Notes: a model not told the origin generated them from the sequence alone. A stretch of 45,721 nt of DNA from AG25 sp035604455 (GCA_035604455.1 DATNIM010000156.1:1-45721); one strand, 5' to 3'. Counted from the stretch's first letter, positions 15,710-25,334 are shown. Numbers and translations: made by a program.

Positions 15710-17248
15710 ATGGACGCAGAGTCCCGACCGGCCCCACGCTCGCGTGAGTCGGGCTCGGTCGCAAGACCGCGCCGCGGTCGCGCGGCGCCGCGCTCGGCGA
15801 AGGGTCGAGAGCGTCCGATCGGGGTCGTCCACCTTACGGCCGAGTACTGGCCGCTCGCCCGCACGGGCGGCCTCGGGGAGGCCGTACACGGGCTAGCCGC
15901 CCACCAAGCGTCGATGGGCCAGCCGACGAGCGTCGTCTTGCCCCTCTACCGCGCCGTGCGACAGACGGCACCCGACCTGGAGCGCATCGGCCCGCCCTTC
16001 ACCGTCCGGCTCGGCTCCCGCACCGAGCAAGCGTCCCTGCACCGCGTGCCCCAGACGACCGCGGGACCCGCCGTCTACCTGATCGAGCATTCCGAGTACT
16101 TCGATCGCGACGGGATCTACGGCGCCGACGGCGCCGATTACGCGGACAACGCCGAACGCTTCGCGTTCTTCTGTCTCGCGGCGCTGACCGCCCTGCCGAG
16201 AATCGGCCCGCAGGCTGAAATCCTCCACGCGCACGACTGGCACACGGCGCTTGCCCCCGTGTACCTGCGCACGCAGTTCACCGAAGACGAGTTCTACCGC
16301 CGGCTCGGGACGGTGTTGTCGGTGCACAACGCCGGGTTCCAGGGGCACTTCCCACAGTCGATGCTCGGTGAGCTCGGGCTCTCCCCGGAGCTCTACACGT
16401 GGGACGTGTTCGAGTGGTACGGCCGGATGAACGTTTTGAAAGGCGGACTCGCCTTTGCCGATCTCGCCGTGACGGTGAGTCCGACGCATGCCCGCGAGCT
16501 TCAGACGGCAGAAGGCGGCTTCGGGCTCCAGGAGACCTTCGTCGCCTTGGGCGACCGACTGGTCGGGATCCTGAACGGCATCGACCCGGTCGCCTGGAAC
16601 CCGGCCACGGACTCCGCCATCCCCGCCACCTATTCGCTCGAGGACATGGGCGGCAAGCGCCGCTGCAAGACGGCGCTGCGGGAGGCCTATGCGCTCGCCG
16701 CGCCGGCGCGTATGCCGATCTTCGCGATGAGCGCGCGGCTCGTGACGCAGAAGGGCCTCGACATCCTGCTCGGCGCGAACCTCGCCTCGTTCGTCGAAGC
16801 GCAGTTCGTGTTTCTCGGATCGGGCGAGCGGCGCTACGAGCGTGCGCTGGCGGAACTCGCGCGCGGCGCCCCCGACCGGATCGCGACCGAGTTCAACTTC
16901 ACGGATCGGCTCGAGCACCGGCTGCTCGCAGGGGCGGACGGGTTGTTGATGCCCTCGCTGTATGAGCCCTGCGGCCTGACGCAGATGCGCGGCCAGCGCT
17001 ACGGGACGGTGCCGGTCGCGCGACGCGTGGGAGGGCTCGCGGACAGCATCCAGGACGGCGTCACGGGGATCCTCTTCGACCAATACACCCCCGAGGCGTT
17101 CGCCGCCGTGTTGAGACGCGCGATCGCGATCTACGCGGACCGGCCGGCGTGGAAGGCGCTCGTGCGGAACGCCATGGCGCAGCCGTTCGGGTGGCAGGCG
17201 TCGGCCGAGCGCTACCACGACGTCTACCGCCGCGCGGCGCAGCACTAA
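15710..17248 (+). CDS. glgA: Glycogen synthase, GT5
   Basis: Extends alpha-1,4-glucan from a nucleotide-glucose donor, normally ADP-glucose. The 512-residue protein has a basic, low-complexity N-terminal extension of about 35 residues before IGVVHLTAEYWPLARTGGL. Other GT5 blocks are HAHDWHTALAP, LSVHNAGFQGHFP, GILNGIDPVAWNP, SARLVTQKGLDIL and SLYEPCGLTQM with the C-terminal catalytic Glu. The donor-binding KxGGL motif reads RTGGL (Arg51). Arg is a conservative change but could alter donor affinity. No ADP-glucose pyrophosphorylase gene is in the window. The next gene starts after 9 bases. Confidence 0.95.
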   Translation: MDAESRPAPRSRESGSVARPRRGRAAPRSAKGRERPIGVVHLTAEYWPLARTGGLGEAVHGLAAHQASMGQPTSVVLPLYRAVRQTAPDLERIGPPFTVRLGSRTEQASLHRVPQTTAGPAVYLIEHSEYFDRDGIYGADGADYADNAERFAFFCLAALTALPRIGPQAEILHAHDWHTALAPVYLRTQFTEDEFYRRLGTVLSVHNAGFQGHFPQSMLGELGLSPELYTWDVFEWYGRMNVLKGGLAFADLAVTVSPTHARELQTAEGGFGLQETFVALGDRLVGILNGIDPVAWNPATDSAIPATYSLEDMGGKRRCKTALREAYALAAPARMPIFAMSARLVTQKGLDILLGANLASFVEAQFVFLGSGERRYERALAELARGAPDRIATEFNFTDRLEHRLLAGADGLLMPSLYEPCGLTQMRGQRYGTVPVARRVGGLADSIQDGVTGILFDQYTPEAFAAVLRRAIAIYADRPAWKALVRNAMAQPFGWQASAERYHDVYRRAAQH

Positions 17249-17257
17249 GGGACCCGC

Positions 17258-18886
17258 ATGGACTTCGTGCTCGGGCTGCACAGTCATCTGCCATACGTCC
17301 TGAACCACGGCCGTTGGCCGCATGGCAGCGACTGGCTCTGCGAGGCGGCGCTCGACACCTACCTGCCGCTCCTGGAAGAGCTCCGGGCCCTCGAGGGCGA
17401 GGGCGTCCCGGCTCCGGTGACGATCGGGTTCACGCCGGTGCTTGCCAACCAGCTCGCGAGCCCGCTGTTCCGGCGGGAGATGGACGCGTTCTTGGCCCAG
17501 CGGCTCGCGGCGTGCGAGGCGGCGCCAGCCTCGCTCGCGGCGACGGGCGATCAGGCGCTCCTGCCGCTCGTCGGATTCTGGAGGACGCGCTTCTGCCGCC
17601 TCGAGGCGCTCTTTCGCGCGATCGACGGTAACCTCGTGACCGCGTTCCGCGAGCTCGAAGACGCGGGCGCGCTCGAGATCATCGGGTCGGCGGCGACGCA
17701 CGGGTATCTGCCGCTCTTGGCCCGAGACGAGAGCATCAGGCTGCAGCTCGACGTCGGACGGGAGGAGCACCGGCGTCTGTTCGGACGCGACCCGCGGGGC
17801 TGCTGGCTCCCCGAGTGCGCCTACCGCCCGGGCCGGGCTGGGCCCCCGCGACGGCCCGGGATCGAGACGCATCTCGCGGACGCGGGGTTCCGATACTTCT
17901 TCACCGACGCCCATCTCGCCCACGCGGGCGCGGCGCTCGGGACCTACGGCGAGGTCCCGCTCGGCACGGAGCGCTTCGACGTAGAGCGACACGACGCCGA
18001 CACCCGAGACAGCGAGCCCGCGCGCCGCTCACCCAATCGCGCCTATCGGGTCACGCCGCCTGGAGCGCGAATGGTCGCAACCCTCGTGCGCGATCCGCGG
18101 GCGTCGATGCAGATCTGGAGCCGACATCACGGGTATCCGGGAGATGATGCCTACCTCGAGTTCCACAAAATGCGTTGGCCGGGCGGCCTCAAGCTCTGGC
18201 GGGTGAGCGGACCGAACGTCGATCTCGGCGGCAAGGGCCCCTACGACCCCACGCGCGCCGTCCACCGCGCCGAAGACCACGCCGGTCACTTCGTTGGTCT
18301 GCTTGCGCAGGCGGGGCAGGAGCGAGGCGTGATCGCAGCTCCGTTCGATACGGAACTCTTCGGTCACTGGTGGTTCGAGGGCGTGGGCTTCGTCGGCGCC
18401 GTCTATCGGCGCATCGCCAAGGACGCCGTGTTGCGTCCCGTGAGCGCGAGCGAGCACCTCGCGAGCTGTCCACCGGCGACGGGGCTCAGGCTCGCCGAAG
18501 GATCATGGGGTGCGAACGGCGATCACAGCATGTGGATGAACGCCCAGACGTCCTGGACCTGGCAACGGCTCTGGGCGCTGGAAGAGACCTTCTGGCGCGC
18601 GGCGCCTCGGGCACTCGCCGACCCCGCCGCGGCGCCCGTGCTTGAGCAGGCGGCGCGCCAGCTGCTCCTTGCCCAAGCCTCGGACTGGCAATTCATCATC
18701 TCGACCGGTGCCGCGACGGACTACGGCGAGCAACGCTTTACCCGCCATTGCGAGGATGCCGAAGCGCTGGTCAGGGCGCTCGGGACCCATCCTGCCGAGG
18801 GCCTCGCGCTCGCCGCGGCCCTGGACGAACGGGATCAGGTCTTCCCGAACGTCCTCGCCAGCGTGGCCGCCGTCCTCGCCCGGTGA
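17258..18886 (+). CDS. GH57 1,4-alpha-glucan branching enzyme
   Basis: Introduces alpha-1,6 branches into glycogen. The 542-residue protein begins MDFVLGLHSHLPYV, the usual GH57 strand with the HxHxP motif. The nucleophile is Glu186 in WLPECAY and the acid/base is Asp364 in FDTELFGHWW. IWSRHHGYPGD, FHKMRWPGGLKLWRV and SGSW-like EGSWGANGDHSMW are typical of the TK1436-type branching enzymes rather than GH57 amylases. It replaces the GH13 GlgB that is absent from the window. Its stop overlaps the GTG of the next gene (GTGA). The GH57 assignment is firm; branching activity is by family resemblance. Confidence 0.9.
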   Translation: MDFVLGLHSHLPYVLNHGRWPHGSDWLCEAALDTYLPLLEELRALEGEGVPAPVTIGFTPVLANQLASPLFRREMDAFLAQRLAACEAAPASLAATGDQALLPLVGFWRTRFCRLEALFRAIDGNLVTAFRELEDAGALEIIGSAATHGYLPLLARDESIRLQLDVGREEHRRLFGRDPRGCWLPECAYRPGRAGPPRRPGIETHLADAGFRYFFTDAHLAHAGAALGTYGEVPLGTERFDVERHDADTRDSEPARRSPNRAYRVTPPGARMVATLVRDPRASMQIWSRHHGYPGDDAYLEFHKMRWPGGLKLWRVSGPNVDLGGKGPYDPTRAVHRAEDHAGHFVGLLAQAGQERGVIAAPFDTELFGHWWFEGVGFVGAVYRRIAKDAVLRPVSASEHLASCPPATGLRLAEGSWGANGDHSMWMNAQTSWTWQRLWALEETFWRAAPRALADPAAAPVLEQAARQLLLAQASDWQFIISTGAATDYGEQRFTRHCEDAEALVRALGTHPAEGLALAAALDERDQVFPNVLASVAAVLAR

Positions 18887-20901
18887 GCCGGCCGCTGTCG
18901 GTCGTCATTCACGGCCACTACTACCAGCCCCCCCGCGAGAACCCCTGGCTCGACGTCGTCGAGCGGGAACCGTCCGCCGCGCCGTTTCACGATTGGAATC
19001 AACGGATCGACCGCGAGTGTTACCGCGCGGTCGCGGCGGCGCGACGCTACGCCTCCGATGGCCGCATCAGCGACATCGTGAACACGCTCGCGGCGACGAG
19101 TTTCGATTTCGGCCCGACGCTGCTCGAGTGGATGGAGCACCGGGCGCCGAGAACCTACGCCGCGGTGCTCGACGCGGACCGCGTGAGCCGGGCCGCTTAC
19201 GACGGCCACGGCAACGCCATCGCGATGCCGTACCACCACACGATCCTCCCCCTCGCCTCGCGGCGCGACAAGGTAACCGAGGTCCGCTGGGGGATCGCGG
19301 ACTTTCGCCGGCGCTTCGGCCGCGAGCCCGAAGGGATGTGGCTCCCGGAAACCGCAGTCGACCCCGAAACCCTGGACGTTCTCGCGGCCGAAGGCATCCG
19401 CTTCACGATCCTCGCCCCACACCAGGTGACGGGGGCGCCCACCGGCGGATATCCGGGCTGGTACCGCACGCCGAGCGGCCGCGCCATCGCCCTCTTCGTC
19501 TACGACGGCCCCATCTCCCACGACGTCGCTTTCGGCGGGCTCCTCCGCGACGCCGCGCGCTGGGCCGAACGCGTGCTCGCCCCTGATGACGCGGGACGGG
19601 ACCGCGCGCTCGTATCGGTGGCGACCGACGGAGAGACCTACGGCCATCACCAGCATTTCGGCGAAGTGGCCTTGGCCTGGCTGCTCGGCGATCTCGAGCG
19701 GCGGGGCGTAAGGGTCGAGAACTGCGCGGCGTTCCTTGCGCGCCACCCCGCCGAGCAGGAAGTGCAGCTCGTCTCGCCGAGCTCCTGGAGCTGCCCGCAC
19801 GGCGTCGAGCGCTGGCGCTCAGACTGCGGCTGCCGGATCGCGCCCGAGCGCCCGACGAACCAGCGCTGGCGCGCCCCCCTGCGAAAGGGCCTGGAAGACC
19901 TCGCCACCGGACTCCATGCGGTCTTCGAGCGCGAAGGACCGGGCTTGTTCTCGGATCCCTGGGCGGCCCGCGAGGGCTATGGTACGGTCGTGGCGAGCGA
20001 CTCGGCGACGGTCACGAGCTGGGTCGCGGCCCGGGCCGACCGGGCCAAGGATGCAGCCGGCCGAATCCGGGCGGGCGAGCTGCTCGAGCTCGAACGAAAC
20101 GCGCTGCGCATGTTCACGTCGTGCGGCTGGTTCTTCGACGACATCGCGGGGATCGAGGCGCAGCAGGTGCTGCGGTACGCGGCTCGCGCGATCGAGCTCG
20201 CGGAGCTCGGAGCCCCGGCCCTCGAGACGCGGCTGCTCGACACTCTGGCGACCGCCCAGAGCAACGACCCCGCAGCCGGGACGGGTGCCACACTCTACCG
20301 CACGGCCGTGAAGCCCAAGCATCCCGCGCCGCTCCGCGTGGCCGCGGCCGCCGCGGCCTGGCGCACGCTCGTGCCCACGGGTGCTGCACCCGTGACCGGG
20401 TACACGGTCTCGGCCCAGGGCGACCGCTATACCGTGACGCATCTGCGCACGGGGCGCGCGTACGCGTTCGACGCGACCGTCGAACACCCGGAAGCCGCTC
20501 GCTTCGTGTGTCACGTGACGACTGGGGAGGCGAGCACGACGCTCGAGCTCGGAGATTTGCCGGAGACCGCGCGTGACGCGATCCGGAGCGAGACTTCACG
20601 GGTGCTCGTCAAACGTTGTTTTTCACCGGAAGAGGCGCGGGCACTGGCCGCGGGTGACGTTACACTCCCCCGAGTCAGCGCGCGGGCACTGTTGCGGGCC
20701 GTGTCCGCGCTCGAACGCGATCAGTCGGCCGGGGCTCTGGCCCTGGTGTCCGATCTGACCGATCTCCTCGCCTTGGTCGGCGACCACATTCCCTTCGACG
20801 TCCAGACCGTCTTTGCGCGGCTTCGCGACGCGTCGAGCCCCGAGACCCGCGCGCGCCTCGCCCCGGTCGCATGGCGTCTCGGGTTCACCGAGGACCGGTG
20901 A
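18883..20901 (+). CDS. GH57-family protein with DUF3536 C-terminus
   Basis: A 672-residue protein. The N-terminal GH57 catalytic domain has IHGHYYQPPREN, Glu156 in MWLPETAVD as nucleophile and Asp249 in ATDGETYGHH as acid/base. The C-terminal half (about 290-660) corresponds to DUF3536, found attached to this GH57 branch. Specificity is not established; an alpha-glucan-active hydrolase or transferase is likely from its position between two other GH57 genes. The GTG at 18883 overlaps the previous stop; an ATG at 18748 lies inside the upstream gene and is rejected. The stop overlaps the next ATG (TGATG). Confidence 0.88.
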   Translation: MSRPLSVVIHGHYYQPPRENPWLDVVEREPSAAPFHDWNQRIDRECYRAVAAARRYASDGRISDIVNTLAATSFDFGPTLLEWMEHRAPRTYAAVLDADRVSRAAYDGHGNAIAMPYHHTILPLASRRDKVTEVRWGIADFRRRFGREPEGMWLPETAVDPETLDVLAAEGIRFTILAPHQVTGAPTGGYPGWYRTPSGRAIALFVYDGPISHDVAFGGLLRDAARWAERVLAPDDAGRDRALVSVATDGETYGHHQHFGEVALAWLLGDLERRGVRVENCAAFLARHPAEQEVQLVSPSSWSCPHGVERWRSDCGCRIAPERPTNQRWRAPLRKGLEDLATGLHAVFEREGPGLFSDPWAAREGYGTVVASDSATVTSWVAARADRAKDAAGRIRAGELLELERNALRMFTSCGWFFDDIAGIEAQQVLRYAARAIELAELGAPALETRLLDTLATAQSNDPAAGTGATLYRTAVKPKHPAPLRVAAAAAAWRTLVPTGAAPVTGYTVSAQGDRYTVTHLRTGRAYAFDATVEHPEAARFVCHVTTGEASTTLELGDLPETARDAIRSETSRVLVKRCFSPEEARALAAGDVTLPRVSARALLRAVSALERDQSAGALALVSDLTDLLALVGDHIPFDVQTVFARLRDASSPETRARLAPVAWRLGFTEDR

Positions 20902-22829
20902 TGGAGCCCATCCGCTTCGTGTTCGGCGTCCATTTCCACCAGCCGGTGGGCAACTTCGACAACGTCTTCGAGCACCACATGCGGGAGGTTTATGCGCCGT
21001 TTCTCGAGCGGCTCGCCGAGCGCGACTTCTTCCCGATCGTGCTCCATATGTCGGGGCCATTACTGGAATGGCTGGACGCCCACGAGTCGCGCTACCTCGA
21101 TCGGATCGGCATGCTGGCGAGCGACGGGCTCGTCGAGATCCTGACGTCGGGGTTCTACGAGCCCGTCCTGGCGGCGCTGCCGCGCGCCGATCGCGCGGAG
21201 CAGATCGCCTGGATGAGCGAGGCGATCAGGCACCGCTTCGGCGTCGATCCGCACGGGCTGTGGCTCACGGAGCGGGTCTGGGAACCCGAGTTGGCCGCGG
21301 ATCTGGCGGACGCCGGGGTCCGCTACGCGCTGGTCGACGACCGGCATTTCCTCGTCAGCGGGATCCCGCGAAGCGCGCTCCACGCCCCCTGGTGGACGGA
21401 GAGCGACGGTCGGCGCCTCGCCGTGTTCGCGATCGACGAGCGTCTCCGCTACCTCATTCCCTTCCAGCCCGCGGCGGCGACGGCCGAGTATCTGCGCTCG
21501 CTCCGCGCGCAGGGTCGGGAGCTCGCGGTGCTCGTCGACGACGGGGAGAAGTTCGGCGGGTGGCCGGGAACGAAGGAGTGGGTGTACGACCGAGGGTGGC
21601 TGACCGAATTTCTCGACACGCTCGAAGCGCTCCGAAACGCCCACGAGGTCAGGCTCTCGACCCTCACGCACGCCCTCGCCGAAGTGCCGAGCGGGGGCCT
21701 CGTGTATCTGCCCACGGCTTCCTACCGCGAGATGGAAGGCTGGTCGCTGCCGCCTGACGCGGCGCGTCGCCTTGTCCATCTCGAGCAGGATCTAGGGCCG
21801 GCGCGGCTCGATAGCCCGGATGGCGCGCTCGTCCGGGGCGCCCATTGGCGCAACTTCTTCGTCAAGTACTCCGAATCGAATCGAATGCACAAGAAGGCCC
21901 AAGCGCTCTCCGCCTTGTGCCGGGCACGCGGGAATCCATCCACCGCCCGCCGCGCGATCGGGCGCGCCGAATGCAACGACGCCTACTGGCACGGGGTCTT
22001 CGGAGGGCTTTACCTGCCCCACCTCCGGGATGCCATCTGGCGGAACCTCGCGATCGCCGAGCGCGAGCTCCGCGCCGGCGAACCACTTGCCGTCGAACGG
22101 CTCGACTTGGACGGCGACGGGATCGAGGAATTGTGGGTGCACTCGAGCAGGTTTTCGGCGCTCGTGAGCCCCGCGCGGGGCGCGCGGATCGAGGAGTACA
22201 CGGTCTTTCATCAGGAGATCAACTACGCGAACGTGCTGACCCGCCGGCGCGAAGCCTATCACGAACTCGCCCCCGCAAATCACGCGACCGAGCCTTCATC
22301 GGGAACCCCGAGCATCCACGACATCGAAAAGAGCCTGCGGCTGTCGCGTCTGCCGCCTGCAGACCAGGACGATCGCGCAATGTTTGTGGACCGCGTGCTA
22401 CCGGCGGGCTTGGCACTCGAGGACTACGCTGGGGCCGAATACGCACCGCTCTCCGCGCTTGGGCGGACGCACTTCGTCACGGACATCCGCGCCGAGCCCC
22501 ACGAGGTGGAGCTCGTGTGCCGTCTGCCCTCAGGCGAGTGGGGCTTTGAGAAGCGGATCCGCTTCACCGAGGCCGGCGCCTTGACGGTAAGCTACCGCTG
22601 GGATCCGGAGGCGTTTTTCCCCGACGGGGTTTTTGCCCCCGAGATTTCGATCGCGCGGGCGCTCGATTTGGGCTACTCACCGACCCCCGACGTCTGGGCG
22701 TTCCCCATCACCACCCTCTCCAAGTCCGAGCGGGGCTTCGACGAAACCGTACAGGGTCACTCCCTCACGCCGCGTTGGCCGACGCTCGTGGGGGCGGCCC
22801 GGGTCGAGGTGACACCGGTCCAGCCGTGA
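20901..22829 (+). CDS. GH57 4-alpha-glucanotransferase / alpha-amylase
   Basis: A 642-residue GH57 enzyme of the DUF1925-DUF1926 type. The start RFVFGVHFHQPVGNF is typical. The catalytic pair falls at Glu124 (LTERVWEP) and Asp214 (LVDDGEKFGGWPGT), almost exactly the Glu123 and Asp214 known for the Thermococcus litoralis 4-alpha-glucanotransferase. DUF1925-like helices and the DUF1926 beta-sandwich (from about residue 380) follow. It probably transfers maltooligosaccharides and trims glycogen chains. The ATG overlaps the upstream stop, and the stop overlaps the GTG of the DNA ligase gene, so translation is coupled on both sides. Confidence 0.92.
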   Translation: MEPIRFVFGVHFHQPVGNFDNVFEHHMREVYAPFLERLAERDFFPIVLHMSGPLLEWLDAHESRYLDRIGMLASDGLVEILTSGFYEPVLAALPRADRAEQIAWMSEAIRHRFGVDPHGLWLTERVWEPELAADLADAGVRYALVDDRHFLVSGIPRSALHAPWWTESDGRRLAVFAIDERLRYLIPFQPAAATAEYLRSLRAQGRELAVLVDDGEKFGGWPGTKEWVYDRGWLTEFLDTLEALRNAHEVRLSTLTHALAEVPSGGLVYLPTASYREMEGWSLPPDAARRLVHLEQDLGPARLDSPDGALVRGAHWRNFFVKYSESNRMHKKAQALSALCRARGNPSTARRAIGRAECNDAYWHGVFGGLYLPHLRDAIWRNLAIAERELRAGEPLAVERLDLDGDGIEELWVHSSRFSALVSPARGARIEEYTVFHQEINYANVLTRRREAYHELAPANHATEPSSGTPSIHDIEKSLRLSRLPPADQDDRAMFVDRVLPAGLALEDYAGAEYAPLSALGRTHFVTDIRAEPHEVELVCRLPSGEWGFEKRIRFTEAGALTVSYRWDPEAFFPDGVFAPEISIARALDLGYSPTPDVWAFPITTLSKSERGFDETVQGHSLTPRWPTLVGAARVEVTPVQP

Positions 22830-24550
22830 AGCTCGCGGTTCTCGCCGATTACTTCGCCCGCCTCGAGGCGAGCGGGCGACGCTTGACGGCGGTGACGCTC
22901 GTGGCCGAGCTCCTCGGCCGCCTGACCGAACGGGAGCTCGAGCCGGTCGTGAACCTGCTGCAGGGCCAGCTCAGACCTCCCTACGAGGGCGTCGAGTTCG
23001 GGGTGGGAGAGCGGATGCTCACCGAGATTCTCGCCTCGGCGTACGGCGTGTCGCACACGCTCGTCACGAAACGGTACAAGCGGGCGGGAGACTTGGGGCT
23101 CGTTGCCGAGGCCCTGGCCCCGGAGGGGCCAGCGGGACTCACCGTTTCGACCGCGGTCCGCGCCTTGGAAGAGATCGCCGCCGCAGGGGGCACCGGCTCG
23201 ATCGAACGTCGCGTGGCGCTCGGGGCGGCCCTGCTCAAGCGCGCGGGCGCTCGCGAGGCCCGATATCTCGTGCGCGTTCTCCAGGGGCGGCTGCGACTGG
23301 GCATCGGGGACGCCACGATCGTCGAGGCTGCAGCACTGGGCGCGCTCGGCAGCCGCGCCAAGAAGGCCGTAGTCGAACACGCCTACAACGTGCGCTCCGA
23401 TCTGGGCGGTGTGGTACGGCTCGCGTACGCGCGCGGCGAGCGGGCGCTGCTCGGGATCGGCCCAAAGGTGGGCGTGCCCGTGCGGCCGGCCTTGGCCCAG
23501 CGGCTCCCCTCGGCCGAGGCGATTCTGGCCCGGCTCGGCACGGCGGCCGTGGAACCGAAGTACGACGGCTTCCGGCTCCAGCTGCACCGCGACGGCAAGC
23601 GCGTATGGGCCTTCAGCCGGCGCCTCGAAGACGTGAGCGAGATGTTCCCCGACCTGGTCCAAGGCGTGCGCCGGCAGATCCGCGCGCGCACAGCCATCCT
23701 CGAGGGAGAGGCGGTGGTCTACGATCCGACCACGGGCCGCTTCCTTCCCTTCCAGGTGACGATCACCCGCAAGCGAAAGCACGGCGTCCGAGAGGCCGCG
23801 GCACGACACCCGCTCAGGCTCCTTGCGTTCGACCTCCTCTACGCAGGCGGGCGCGATTACCTCCACGCGCCACAGCGGGAGCGGCACCGCAAGCTCGCGG
23901 CCTTGGTGCGGTCGACTTCAGGCGACCCCGTGGTGGTCACGGACGTTCTCGAGACGAGTGACGCCGCCGAACTCGAGCGGTACTTCACCACGATGCTGCA
24001 CCGGGGCTTGGAGGGCGTCGTGGCGAAACGCCCCGATGCTCCCTATCGCGCGGGGGCCCGGGGCTACGATTGGATCAAGCTCAAACGAGCCTACCAGTCG
24101 AAGCTGCGGGACACCGTGGACGTCGTGCTGGTCGGGTACCTCGCGGGGCGCGGCAAACGCGCGCGATTGGGCGTCGGGTCGCTTCTCGCGGCCGTCTACG
24201 AACCCACCGGAGATCGCTTCCGCACGGTCGCGAAGATCGGCTCGGGGCCTTCCGAGACCGAATGGAAGGCTCTCAAATCGAGACTGGACCAGGACGCTCG
24301 AGCGACCAAACCCGCGCGCGTCGATTCGCTCATCACGCCGGACGTATGGGTCGAGCCGCGACTCGTGGTCGAGGTGCTCGCCGACGAGATCACGCGCTCC
24401 CCGCGGCATACGTGCGGCAAGGCCGGTTCGGCTCCGGGCTACGCCCTTCGTTTCCCGCGCATGCTCAGCGTACGAAGCGACCGCTCCCCGGAGGACGCGT
24501 CGACCGAGCGCGAAGTGATCGATCTCTTCCTGATGCAGCGTACGCCGTAG
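22826..24550 (+). CDS. ATP-dependent DNA ligase, archaeal/eukaryotic (LIG I) type
   Basis: A 574-residue DNA ligase. Domains in order: a helical DNA-binding domain (about 1-200), the nucleotidyltransferase core (220-430) with the AMP-accepting Lys245 in EPKYDGFRLQ, then motifs FSRRLEDVSEMFP, ILEGEAVVYDP, LLAFDLLYAGG and GLEGVVAKRPD, and the OB domain starting near DWIKLKRAY with a final RFPRML motif. It seals nicks using ATP. The housekeeping bacterial ligase is NAD-dependent, so this is probably accessory. The GTG start overlaps the stop of the GH57 gene, making it the last gene of the glycogen operon, an unexpected partner. Confidence 0.92.
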   Translation: MKLAVLADYFARLEASGRRLTAVTLVAELLGRLTERELEPVVNLLQGQLRPPYEGVEFGVGERMLTEILASAYGVSHTLVTKRYKRAGDLGLVAEALAPEGPAGLTVSTAVRALEEIAAAGGTGSIERRVALGAALLKRAGAREARYLVRVLQGRLRLGIGDATIVEAAALGALGSRAKKAVVEHAYNVRSDLGGVVRLAYARGERALLGIGPKVGVPVRPALAQRLPSAEAILARLGTAAVEPKYDGFRLQLHRDGKRVWAFSRRLEDVSEMFPDLVQGVRRQIRARTAILEGEAVVYDPTTGRFLPFQVTITRKRKHGVREAAARHPLRLLAFDLLYAGGRDYLHAPQRERHRKLAALVRSTSGDPVVVTDVLETSDAAELERYFTTMLHRGLEGVVAKRPDAPYRAGARGYDWIKLKRAYQSKLRDTVDVVLVGYLAGRGKRARLGVGSLLAAVYEPTGDRFRTVAKIGSGPSETEWKALKSRLDQDARATKPARVDSLITPDVWVEPRLVVEVLADEITRSPRHTCGKAGSAPGYALRFPRMLSVRSDRSPEDASTEREVIDLFLMQRTP

Positions 24551-24626
24551 CGACCCGCAGGACGCGGCCCGGGTTACATTGGGCGCAGGTGGTTGTAAAC
24601 GTTCCGACTCCGTTCGAGAGGGGCTT

Positions 24627-25334
24627 ATGCAGGTCCGTCAGGTTGCCGAAACCCTCACACGCGCGCTCGGTCTCGACACAACACCAATCGGTGTTGCCCG
24701 CGCCGACGCGCCCCCGGCCGGCGTCCCCGTGTTCCCGGACGCCGTGCCCTCCGCGTGCACGCTGTGGCGGCGGGCCGAGCAGGGGGTGTTCTACGCATCC
24801 GCCGCCCGGCACTTCAATTGTCCGGTGGGCGCCATGGTGATGGGCTTCGACCTCACGGCCGATTTGAAACAGCAATTGATGGGCCTCGTGGGCATGATGG
24901 TGAGCGAGGGGTACCTCGGGCAGGAGGAAGCTGCGCATATCCCGGCACTTCCGACCGCCCGGGTGGGGGCGGTCTACGGTCCGCTGGCCGCGTTTCCGAT
25001 CGAGCCGGATTTCGTGCTGATGTGGCTTGGGCCAAGCCAGGCGATGATCGCGGCCGAGGCCGCGGGGTCTTGTGACTGGACGCGCGCCCAGCCTCCCGGG
25101 GTGCTCGGCCGGCCCGCCTGCGCCGCCCTGCCCGTGAGTGGCGCACGCGGCGGCCTCGCGCTCTCGCTCGGGTGCACGGGGATGCGCACGTTTACCGAGG
25201 TCGCCCGGGACCGTATGCTCGCCGTCGTGTCCGCGGCCAACATCGAGGCCTTCGAACGCGCGCTCGATGCGGCGGTCGCGGCGAATCGGTCGATGGCGGC
25301 CTTTTACGAGCGACGCAAGAGAGAGGTCGCCTAG
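24627..25334 (+). CDS. DUF169-family protein
   Basis: A 235-residue soluble protein of the DUF169 family. Visible family blocks: TPIGVARADAPP, a Cys-containing CTLWRRAEQGVFYA, HFNCPVGAMVMGF, then PDFVLMWLGPSQAM and SLGCTGMRTFTEV. Conserved cysteines in NCPVGA and LGCTG suggest a cofactor or metal role, but no function is established. GAGAGGGG precedes the ATG at 24627; a start at 24579 is less likely. A -10-like TACATT is at 24575-24580. The short DUF4404 gene follows after 29 bases. Confidence 0.8.
   Translation: MQVRQVAETLTRALGLDTTPIGVARADAPPAGVPVFPDAVPSACTLWRRAEQGVFYASAARHFNCPVGAMVMGFDLTADLKQQLMGLVGMMVSEGYLGQEEAAHIPALPTARVGAVYGPLAAFPIEPDFVLMWLGPSQAMIAAEAAGSCDWTRAQPPGVLGRPACAALPVSGARGGLALSLGCTGMRTFTEVARDRMLAVVSAANIEAFERALDAAVAANRSMAAFYERRKREVA

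Noticed and set aside
15893..17992. A 699-codon open frame on the minus strand opposite glgA and the GH57 branching gene
   Set aside because: Its translation is Arg/Glu/Val-rich with no motifs, while the plus strand carries complete glycosyltransferase signatures. Long antisense frames are expected in GC-rich coding DNA.
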